Origin: Struthio camelus
Lineage: Eukaryota; Chordata; Aves; Struthioniformes; Struthionidae
Assembly: GCF_040807025.1 (NCBI RefSeq)
Contig: NC_090943.1
Span: 4,016,356-4,080,355, forward strand
Direction of reading: 5' to 3'
Length of the DNA: 64,000 bases
Part shown: piece by piece, positions 25,101 to 34,100 of the stretch
Layout: each line of letters opens with the position of its first letter
How positions within the stretch are numbered: position 1 is the stretch's first letter
Notes under the pieces: generated by a model
Database searches by the model: none
Told to the model about the DNA's origin: nothing
Seen by the model: the letters and a program-made list of their open reading frames with translations, nothing else
Program-made: the position numbers and the translations under genes

Positions 25101-28100
25101 TGTTTGATCCTACAGGGATCACTTTTCCATTATCAGGCACCTCTCCAAGACAGATGTTCTGGCCCCTGCACTGCTGCAGAATCACTGTGACATCTATGGC
25201 CACAAGGAGCCTGGGGGACATTTCAATAGCAGTGTCAATAAAACCTCAGAGGTCAGAGTTGAGAACGGTGATGAGTTTGTCATTGGTTAATAAACCTTAG
25301 AGGAGAAGAAAGAGCTTGTGAGGGAGGAAATGAGATCTGTGCAACTCTCTTAGACTACTATTACCAACAAACAGTTCCCTCCGAAATGCCTTTGGTTCAA
25401 GCCTTTTAAAAGGCTATTTAGTTTTAAAAGCTCTGTTGGTCCAAGACAGCACTAAACTTTTCCCTTGCTGTCATATTTGTTGCAATACACTACACAATCC
25501 CATGGTACACGAGATCCCTCAGAATCCTGAAGATGATACATCCCATGCTCCTCTTTGCTTGTTTGATTCCTATTTTTGCTCCAGCTGGCCTGGCCTACTC
25601 CAATTTGGTGTATGACTGGGTGAAAGCTGCTGTCATGTTTGGAGTCATCAACACCATCGCCCGATTGGACCACCTGGACCCACCACAGCCCCCAAAATGC
25701 ATCACCATGCTCTATGTCTTTGCAGAAACGTGAGTAGCCCTCATACAAAGGTGAACAGAGACAGCACGTTCAATCCAAAATAAGCGTGCGTGGAAGAGAG
25801 GAGGTCTTGGCTGTGCTTCAGAGCAACTGGCACACGTTAGAAATTGGCTAGGTTGAACAGTCTATTCTGAACCTATAGGCTAGACTTGGTCATAGCCCAG
25901 GGAAAATATTCTTGGGTAAGGCGCAATGGAGGAGGAGGGAGGTTGCAACCAATAGCAGTTTGTGGAACCTGTGCAAGGAAGGACTCCAGAATCTCATGAA
26001 AAATGCTGAAAATGAGGTTTTAGGTGTACCTCACCTCTCCAGGTGACTGGATGGCTTCTCTGGATGACTGCTGAGTAAAAGTCAGTCATTAACCCTTGTA
26101 TTCTAACATGTTTTTTATCATCTGTATTTTAGGCACTTTGACAGAGGGATTAATGACTGGCTGTGCAAGTAAGTCTTTAATCAATCGTCTCCAGGGTGGT
26201 TTGGGGTCTTTTTTTCATCATACAGCAATGAAGCATTAAACATTGTTCAACCCAAAGCCCAAGTGCCCTCTCTTGAGGGTGTATCCCACTAGAATATGGA
26301 GCCAGACTTGGTCTGTTTATCTTAAAGAACATTGAATTAATCAACACAAAGTGCAACAGCCTTCTCAGTGAGGAATAAGAGAATACCCTCTAAGTTTGGA
26401 AGGTTTAGTGTTCCCTAGAAGAAGGAAGTGTTCCCTAGAAGAAGGAAGAATCAGGTTTATATTCCCTCAAGAAGAAAAGGGAGTTGAGCCCATGTGTCCC
26501 ATATCCTGGATAAGAAGGATGATCTGAGCTATGTCTACAACTCCCTCAGCCTTTCAGCTCTCTTCAGCCGTGAGGACACGCCAGTAAACCTGTTCTCAAA
26601 GTGATGGCTGCTCTGTGCAGAAGTGCTGTGTACCAGGAGGCCTCAGATAACCTGCAGCTCTATGGATCCTTGTGTTTTACCAACAAAGGAGGAAAAGGGT
26701 AGTATTTTGTCCTTAGAGGAGCTACTAGTTTGCAAGCAAGGTATAGCTAGACTGCAGTCAAAATCATTTTATTGCTAGAACTTTTCACCCAAAATTTCTT
26801 TCTCCTCTTACTGGGGCATTGTAGAGACATAGGTCTGTGAAGAGCTTGTGGTGGATCAGTGCAGGAGGAGGGACTCCTGAGGGTTCCCCTGCGCTAAAGG
26901 GAGTACCACCTGCTTTCCTTTGTGTTAGGTATGTGTATGATCACATCGGGGAGAACCATGATAACGTTGTGAAGGAGCTCATGGCCACTATCTCCACCTT
27001 TGCCATCACCACCCTGTGGCTGGGGCCCTGTGAGATTGTTTACGTCTGGTCCATCTTCAACTGCTTTGGCCTCAACTTTGAGCTATGGGTGCAGAAGTTC
27101 TTCCAGCGGGAACCCTTTGCCAAAATGGAGGTGAGGAGCTCTGCTGCAAGGGGATGGGAAGATCAGAGGGCCTGGTACCAAATTCTGGTCCTGTTAAAAA
27201 TCCATGTCTCTAGGGAGCTCGAACTTGTTTATACAGATAGGATCCATTTTCAGCTGAGACTCAAGAGGTAACTTTAGATCCCTGATGGTGTACAGCTGCC
27301 CTGTCCAGGTCATCTGCCTGGAGATCTGCAGCTATCTCCATCCTGCTCTGCAGAGTCCCACAGCCTTTAGCATCCTTGTGATCAGACTGTCAGTTGTGCA
27401 AGGGAAGTCCTTGTGCTGTGCACCCCATCGTCTTATGCATGGTGTCACCCACCATGACCCTGTGATGCTTCATAGGAAACAGGCTGGGTGTCGAGCTTTC
27501 AAAGAGAAAATAGATGCCCAAGAGAACTAGGACTGCAGCCCAGTGAGGCATCAAAGTAGCATAGATGGACTCAAAGACCAAGGTGTGTTCACAGGAAAAT
27601 GTTTATGTATTTCCATATGGAAATTAATTTTTTCTTGTTCTGCAAAACATTTTGGCATTGGATATTTTTGGTTTAATTTGTGATAAAAGGAAATGTTCAG
27701 ATACTACAATTAATTCTTTACCAATCTCTCTGAAGTTTAGTGCCCAGTCTCTGTTTGGGACCAGGGTACCTTGGAGACAGGTTGGAAGAAAAAGTCAGGA
27801 GACCCATTCCTAGAAATAATTATATTTTTTGTTTTTCTGCTCAGCCTAAAAAGTCTGGAGGACCTAAGCTGATCCAGTAAAGACAACTTTCGAATAAAAA
27901 TTTTGAAGAAAAATCCTCCCATTTTTTCTCCTTGTTGAACTTTTAATCAGATTATAGCACTCACAGCTAGTAAAATCTTCTTCCCTGCGGCACCACAATT
28001 CTCAGCACTAAGTGGCCTGGGGATTCATGGTGCTCTTTGAAGATTGCTATAAACCACTTCCCTTCTCCGCTCTCAGCAGCTGCTCCTGAGGATTATGTGC

Positions 28101-30461
28101 TGGTGACAATTCCACTCTGCTGCTGTCACTAGCTTTCAGCTCTTTTTTTTTAATTCGTAAGAAACAGTTTCTACCAGAAGCTTGGAGTGATTTCCACATA
28201 GGGCTAATAATAAACCTAGCAAACAGCAGCGTTCATCTGCCTTGAGGGAGGTCTTACCCAAGGCAACAGATGAAGAAAGGAGTTACCAGCCGCTACTATT
28301 AGCATGAAACCATGTCTAACAACTTGGCCCTACACATGAGACCTCAAAATGCCAGCCCAGGAGCAGAGCAGAAGTTTTACATTGCCCTTATGCTTCTTGA
28401 TCCCACAGACACTAAAGGCTGCTCTGATTTATGCCTACCCATCTGGGATCCCTTCTGGAGTTTGGCTGATATGAATCTGTGGTTCAGCACATCTCCTTTC
28501 CTTACCCTTTCTCATGAAGTCTGGGGAGGATCTTGGTCACATTCAGCCAGCCCTTGCAGAGCCTGGGGTGCTGGGGAGCACCATGCTGAGGTCTCCAAAC
28601 AACTCACTGAGGACCTAGCTTGACCTCCTAGGAGCTGCACCATGCAGGAGTTGACTCCATGTGGAGCTGCCGGGGTGTCTCAGGACCTGCAGCTCACCAG
28701 ATAAGCTATCCAGGGATAGCTGGCTGTGGTTACATAGGCTCTGGGAAAGAAAAACTAAAACCATGTCACCCTTGTAAGAACCAGCCCCGTTTTCCCTAAT
28801 TCTCTGCTCCTCTCCCCTGAACAGGCCAAAATGTCAGAGGCCATGTCTCGGCGGATTAGGGCAGTCTTTGGGGCAGCAAATTTCTGGGCCATCGTTCTCT
28901 ACAACATCCTGGCCCTCAACAGCCTGGAATTCGCGCTGCTGGTCACCAAGAGACTCCTCCTGATAGGTAAGGTGCTACTGACCTCCTCAGCGAGGGATCT
29001 CATCCTAATGGGAGACACATGGGAGGGGAGCTGGGGCCTGGGGCTTGCCAATTCTCTTGAGTACAGAGTGGCCTGGCCATTGACTTGGTATGTGACCACC
29101 CCCAAGCTACCTTAATTTTTGTGGGCAGCACCTTCCCCACCTACAAAATATGCAGAAAGTGGTTTCTTTCCTCCCATCCTTCTCATGCAAGCTCTGTGGG
29201 GCACAGATTGCATTCGAGGTGTGTTTGTATAGCTCCTAGGAAGGCAGGGCTCTATGATTAAGACTTTTTGCAGCAATGGAAAAGTTGCTGTCAACCTCCC
29301 AAGGTGGGCTGACTCCAGTTCTCCCTGGCTGGGAAATTGTTCCCTTGCTGGAAGAAGGGATTTACTCAGCCTGTCTCATCTCCCTTTGCTTTAGCAGTTA
29401 TTCCCATGTCAGCCCAAAGATGATAGTTACAAATCTTCCCACCTAACCCATCTACTTCCTAGCATCTGTACTTGATCATCTTCATCATTTAATATAGCAG
29501 TTCATGCTAGGCTCCTACTAAACAATCTTGTCTGTACGCTTCTTATCAGTAGGTGGCAACACTATTTTGAAGTCAGTTCAAAGAGTGCAGGGTAAAAATA
29601 GCTACCTGGGATCCATGCCCTCCCAGCCATTCTCTGGGCCAGGGGCTGGCATAGGAAACGGATAATGTGACGGTCAGAAGTTCCTGCCAGTTGAGTTAGC
29701 TGGCTTTTCCTGGTTGCATTATTCATTCCAGAGGTCCTATTTTAGCAGGTACAAAGTCTGCGTCTCTCCTCTGCTATGGATACCAGACTTATGGTTACAA
29801 AAGACATCGGACCCTTCCTAAGTGGAATGAGAGCTCCCTGCCCTTGGGTTGCTTATCTAGGTGACAAATAGGTGTGTTTCCCTGCATGCATACTATGTTC
29901 ACGTTAGGTGCAGGACGTGGCTCAGGTGAGACCCTCAGCGTCAACTGGGCCCAAAGCTTCCAGAAAGTCGTAACACTGAGCAACAAGGGGTTTTGGCAGG
30001 TTGGCTGGCCAGAAGGTCAACCAGACTGAATTTAGGGGGAAGAAGGAGGTTTGTCTGGGGGGAAGGGAACGCTTAAAGCCATTCTAGCATTTTCCAGCTT
30101 TGACTGCAGTCCATGGTGTTTTGGTGGACGCAGGTACCGCTTAATCTAAAATCTGCCCCTGGGGATTTCTCTCCTATGTCAGTGACGCTCTAGGGCTGGA
30201 TCCAGAGTGGAAAATGAGGTTGGCCACTGTGAGCCTGTGAGACCTCCTGAGCCTGCCTGAGGGGAAGCAGTGCTAGAGAAGAACTGGCCCCATTAGGCAA
30301 GCAGCCATACCGAGATGACCATGTTCCTCCGTCTTCCAGGTTTCCCTGTCAGCACCTTGTCCATCTGGTTCATCACGTACTGTGGAGTGCAGCTGATCAA
30401 AGAGCGTGAGCGTGTCCTGGCCATCGAGGAGGAGAAGCATGACAAAGCAAAGAAAGAGTAA
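16051..30461 (+). CDS. HHATL: HHATL, hedgehog acyltransferase-like protein (complete, 11 coding exons, 503 aa)
   Basis: Exons 16051-16156, 16627-16694, 17176-17289, 17920-18114, 19112-19321, 23688-23859, 25585-25729, 26133-26168, 26929-27130, 28825-28966 and 30340-30461 join in phase with GT..AG introns, giving 1512 nt (503 aa plus TAA). The human protein, from memory, is 504 aa. The product is a multi-pass MBOAT-family ER membrane protein. Recognisable blocks are [64 protein letters not shown] and [11 protein letters not shown]. In HHAT the last block contains WHG with the catalytic His; here it is WLG (Leu380, codon 27020-27022), so palmitoyl-transfer activity is not expected. Mammalian HHATL (GUP1) is reported to dampen Shh palmitoylation and is abundant in heart, muscle and brain. 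The start has G at -3 and +4 and aligns with the human MGIK-type start. The C-terminus is Glu/Lys-rich and cytosolic-like. Confidence 0.96.
16449..16465. repeat. Poly-T run in HHATL intron 1
   Basis: About 17-18 consecutive T residues; no neighbouring retroelement body is recognised. Confidence 0.85.
16627..16694 (+). CDS. HHATL: HHATL coding exon 2 (residues 36-58)
   Basis: Acceptor tcttttgcag, donor gtaagt. The 68-nt exon encodes [20 protein letters not shown] followed by RKM, matching the conserved PGW-Y-GRKM stretch of HHATL. Confidence 0.95.
16807..16869 (+). other. Strong decoy splice acceptor followed by a cctttaaag triplet
   Basis: A polypyrimidine run ending in ttcttttcag at 16830 looks like a real acceptor within HHATL intron 2. 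It is followed by three copies of cctttaaag (16836-16844, 16850-16858, 16861-16869). Splicing here from exon 2 in phase 0 reads TGT GAC CTT TAA, a stop after three codons. Confidence 0.6.
17176..17289 (+). CDS. HHATL: HHATL coding exon 3 (residues 59-96)
   Basis: Acceptor tgctcccacag, donor gtgagc, 38 whole codons. It encodes [16 protein letters not shown] and a membrane segment that is nearly invariant in HHATL orthologues. Confidence 0.96.
17920..18114 (+). CDS. HHATL: HHATL coding exon 4 (residues 97-161)
   Basis: Acceptor cccctcacag, donor gtaggt, 65 whole codons. It encodes two hydrophobic membrane segments and ends in the conserved ASFK..P..SWQ motif. Confidence 0.95.
18375..18440 (+). 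mobile_element. MIR-like ancient SINE fragment
   Basis: Contains 'gtcactgccctgtgcctcag' then 'tttccccacctgtaacacag', the MIR 3' core, in HHATL intron 4 on the sense strand. Confidence 0.7.
19112..19321 (+). CDS. HHATL: HHATL coding exon 5 (residues 162-231)
   Basis: Acceptor ttctcacctag, donor gtaagt, 70 whole codons. It encodes [20 protein letters not shown] and later [20 protein letters not shown], an MBOAT-family signature block. Confidence 0.96.
19675..19755 (+). mobile_element. MIR-like ancient SINE fragment
   Basis: 'gctcagtgcctcagtttccc' preceded by 'ctcactgggcaactttgcg' fits a diverged MIR 3' half in HHATL intron 5. Confidence 0.6.
22493..22515. repeat. (GT)n microsatellite
   Basis: About 11 uninterrupted GT units in HHATL intron 5. 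Confidence 0.95.
23688..23859 (+). CDS. HHATL: HHATL coding exon 6 (residues 232-288)
   Basis: Acceptor catcctgacag, donor gtaagt, leaving phase 1. It encodes [20 protein letters not shown], then the [11 protein letters not shown] membrane helix and the conserved PSDLKF.NRL motif. Confidence 0.95.
24220..24640 (+). mobile_element. CR1 LINE 3' fragment
   Basis: Sense-strand CR1 word order: '..ggctggagtgcagg..', 'gaggctgagctgagaat', 'cactggaacaggggccccaa', 'ggttatggagtccacc', 'gctggccttgccctgagtga', 'ggtggactagggacctcca'. This is the 5'-truncated 3' end typical of avian CR1 copies, in HHATL intron 6. The terminal 'attctgtgattct' repeat is degraded. Confidence 0.85.
25585..25729 (+). CDS. HHATL: HHATL coding exon 7 (residues 289-336)
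   Basis: Acceptor tttttgctccag, donor gtgagt, leaving phase 2. It encodes [20 protein letters not shown] then [20 protein letters not shown], highly conserved in HHATL. Confidence 0.96.
26133..26168 (+). CDS. HHATL: HHATL coding exon 8, 36-nt microexon (residues 337-348)
   Basis: Acceptor ctgtattttag, donor gtaagt. One base completes Thr, 11 codons read [11 protein letters not shown], and two bases begin Lys. It is in phase with both neighbours and matches the human HHATL sequence, so it is real despite its size. Confidence 0.95.
26407..26448. repeat. Tandem duplication, 20-bp unit x 2
   Basis: The unit agtgttccctagaagaagga occurs at 26407-26426 and again, identical, at 26427-26446. It lies in HHATL intron 8. 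Zero divergence suggests a recent duplication. Confidence 0.95.
26929..27130 (+). CDS. HHATL: HHATL coding exon 9 (residues 349-416), catalytic-site region
   Basis: Acceptor ctttgtgttag, donor gtgagg. It encodes [14 protein letters not shown], then [18 protein letters not shown] and [10 protein letters not shown]. The MBOAT catalytic His position is Leu (codon 27020-27022). Confidence 0.96.
28825..28966 (+). CDS. HHATL: HHATL coding exon 10 (residues 417-463)
   Basis: Acceptor cccctgaacag, donor gtaagg, leaving phase 1. It encodes the conserved [20 protein letters not shown] block and a hydrophobic segment. Confidence 0.95.
30340..30461 (+). CDS. HHATL: HHATL coding exon 11 (residues 464-503)
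   Basis: Acceptor cgtcttccag. It encodes the last membrane segment ([20 protein letters not shown]) and a charged tail, with TAA at 30459-30461. Confidence 0.95.
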
Positions 30462-31110
30462 AGAAAAACATCGGTGGGCCTACCCCAAAACCTCAGCTCC
30501 CCTCCAACCACCTTTGTCAGGCCAGTCACTGACGGGCTCTCCAAGCACTCCTGGCAGTCAAACTACTGTAGCTCACCCACATGTAAGGCACCTGGAAGGT
30601 GCACTTTCTTGCTGCAGTAATGATTTTCTATAAGACATCTGGGGGTGTTATGCAGGCTATCCATGGGTGGCAGACTGCTGAGGTAGGCTCCCGATCCATT
30701 TCTTTAAGGCCAAAAAGAGCCATCCTCATCATTTATCTGACCCTCTGACATATTATAGGCCTAGAGATTTCACTCCTTGGTTTCCATAACATCTGGTCCA
30801 CTAGAGCATTTGGCTCTCTCACAAGACTATGTCTCCCAGAGACTATCCAAGTCCCACTCCTGAAGGTTTTAGGGTGTGCTAGGCATGCAGCTTTGAGAAA
30901 GGGATTGGCTAATGCTGAGCCTGCTCTGAGCAGACCCTCTTCAGGTCATTTCCAGCCCAAGCATAACACATTTCTTTCTACAAGAAATAGTCAACATCCA
31001 CTGTCAAGTGTTCAACATCTATACTGTGTAGTAAGGACTGTAAAATGGCTCAGCACGATATATGCCTACCATGCGGCTAATAAATAAATAAAACAGTCTT
31101 TATAGCAAAG
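30462..31110 (+). other. HHATL: HHATL 3' untranslated region
   Basis: Non-coding sequence from the HHATL stop to just past the poly(A) signal cluster at 31079-31092. No repeats recognised. Confidence 0.7.
31079..31092 (+). terminator. HHATL: HHATL poly(A) signal cluster
   Basis: Three overlapping AATAAA hexamers (31079, 31083, 31087) lie 618 nt after the HHATL stop. This is the first canonical signal downstream of that stop. Confidence 0.75.
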
Positions 31111-34100
31111 GAAAAGAGGGCTAGGAATTGCACACTGAAGAGTAATTATCTCCCCTCCACTGTCAGCCACGCAGAGTGATGTCTGCTACGGTCTCAAACC
31201 CTCTGCAGAACTGGTCCCTTCAGTTCTACATGTCTTGAAAAAATGATTTAATGCCGTTCTCATGCCTAATTAATGAAAGCGTGGGAGGCATACCTGCTTC
31301 ACAGCCAGAGAACGTCAGGTACCAGTCGCCTGTGGAATGAGCACACTGAAGAAGCACAATGCAAGACTCTCACATTACGGCTCGATCCCCAGGCCCTGAC
31401 TCAGACCCAAAGGGCACTCCACCGAGGGATGTGAGACTGATGTGGCCACCGCTACCGTCTTGCTGTGATTTATGCCCTGGAATTCAAACCCAATCTCATC
31501 CCTGTTTTCTCTGTGCCATGGAAGAAGATTTAAGCTTGAATTCTTACCCGTTGCTGAGAAACAGAGGACTTTTTAACCAGCCCTTGCTATCTCCAGCCAT
31601 CCAGCCCTTTGCTCAGCTGATTTTGGTGAACGCAGCATAAGCCCGTAACTGCACGTCTGAAAGAGCACATACACACATTCAACCAAAGGAGAAAGACCCT
31701 GAGTGAAAGACAATGATTTGGAGCTCGGTAGGAGAGGGAAATTGTTTGCTAGCATACTTTGAGAAGTAGACTTTGGGACACTGTATATGGAGTGCATTAA
31801 ATGTACCCGTTTGAGACACAGTGTCTCATGGGAAAGATAAGTGAAATATCCCTGGGTTTCTTGTAACTTTGGAGTAACATAAGCAGCCTCGTGTCTGAAT
31901 CATGTCAATGCTTGGTGAGGGCAGGATCTGGACCACTTTGCAACCTGGATGGGGACGCTTGGTGTTGGTGTGTTCTAGTTTCCCTGTGGATAAAACAGGA
32001 ATTGTTCTTAGCCAGCTTTCAGCTATGCCAAAGTGCTTTATGAAGTCCCTTATATATGTCATTTATTTATGTAGTAAATAAATGTTGGACACCTACAGGG
32101 CCTGCTGCCAATCTCTAGCTGCTGTAATGCACTGCCATCCGAGATGAGAGACAGGAGGATCTGTTCGCAGGTCTGCACGTTCCACCTCCAATTTTTACAC
32201 AAGATAGGATATTGCTGACTTCAATAGAGACACATCTACGTGGCATTTTGCTGCAGCTTGATTTGTATTCACCGTTATTGTGACTCCACTTCCATGCTAT
32301 TGCAATGCCACTAGCTGACTGCCATCGTGTAGCTTTTGTGGTAGAAGCCGTATTGTTTTTTTTCTTTGGGAGCCTTCCAAAATGTTGGAAGTTAGGGCAG
32401 ATACTGTGCCTTGGTGGCACCTCTAGTCACATCCCAAAACCCTTTCAGCTGCCATGCACATCCATTTTCAACACAGGCTCTGCTGCTGGACATTAACAAA
32501 TTTCTTGGTAGCTTCTTGGCCTCCCCATCATCTCAGATTTACCCTGTGCCATCAAAACAGCTAAAACATGATGTGTTTATTCCTAGTGTAAAATTCAGCT
32601 CTTCTCCTGAATATGTGTGTCCTTGCACAGCTGAAGACGTGCTGAGCTGCAGCAGACTGAGACCAAGGTCTCTGTGTCTTTTCGTGGCACAGCTCAGGTC
32701 TCTGGCTGCCTGGAAGGAGAAACAGAGTCACCGACCTCCTGATGTCAAAGTGAATGACTCACGTGGCAAAGCCCAGTGACTCTGCAGTGCCCTCCTGACT
32801 TGGATACTCTCGGAGAGAAAATAATCCATTCACTAAGAATCTAAATTTACCCAGCAGCTGCATCTCCTGGAGCTGCCAGAAGGAGCTAATCTTAGACACC
32901 ATCTGAGCGAGTAATTTGTTATAGAGCCAGTGCATAGGGGAACTCAGGCTTTCCCCAACTTTGCATGAGGTTAACCCTTTGCCACTGTGCTCGGTTACTG
33001 CCACCATTAGAAGCCAAAGGGCCAGTGGCCAAAGTGGTGGTATTGCAGCAGTGTCTCTCACTGCTCAGCCCTGAGAAAGAGACAATCAATCAGCCTCAGC
33101 ATATGCCTCTGTGGGAAAAGTCTACCCTGATCAAAACCTCCACAAGAGAGAACCATTGCCAGAGGCTCAAAACTGATGATTGCCTCAGATTCCACTGCTA
33201 TCATCAGAAAGAAAAATGTATCCCCCAGCAAGCAGATGTGGCTGAGGCTCTCCAGCGCAGGGGGGTTCAGCCCAAGCCCCGAGAAATCCTATTGACTTGC
33301 CTGTGCATAAACAGAGATTGTAAAATGGCAACAACCAACCAGCGCACGCAAATAAAAACGAGGAATGAAGCAAGAGTAAACACACAAGCGATAAAAGAAT
33401 GCAATGCCTGAGATGCAGCCTGGAAATGTGTAAGCTAATATGTAAGAAGAAAAAAAAATCCAAACTTCAACTATTTGATGGCTGAGACGATCTGAAGCTT
33501 TTGGCTGAGCTGCAACTAAAGCAATGCTAGCTTTTTCCTCCCAGTCCCAGAAGGGTTCACAAGAGGTGCACAATAGCTCCGAGAGCACCCCTAAGGTCTC
33601 CCCATTAGCACTATGTGGCTGTGTGAGCCACCCCAGAGCACAGAGTTGCTCAGAGGATTTTGGGTCCACCAGCTTGGCCCTCTGTCCCACCAGGCCATAG
33701 CAAAAACTTCCCTGGGGAAGGCCCACCTTTAGCTGAGCTGAATGTGCCTGTGCTCAGGAGCCAGAGAGCTCTCTGTTTCATAGAGGGATGTCTTGGGGTG
33801 GTCAGTCTGGGCCATGTGTGCTGGCTACATCGTTCTGATGGCAGGGCTTGGGATGGCTGCAGCTGTATTGAGCCGATATAGTAAAAAATAGTGTTGGCAG
33901 GAAACAAAAGGCTGGGGATTACATGTATGAATGTTGCCACAAGCTGTCACTAAGATAGTGTCCCAGTTCTGCTGTGATTAGAAGGCACTGGGAATAGTTA
34001 AGATTGTCTAGTCTGAATTCATTATTTAAGATCTCTCTAGAGTGAATGGCGAGACACAGCCGTCACCAGAGTCCTCTCCTCTAAGGCAAGTGTCTAATTC

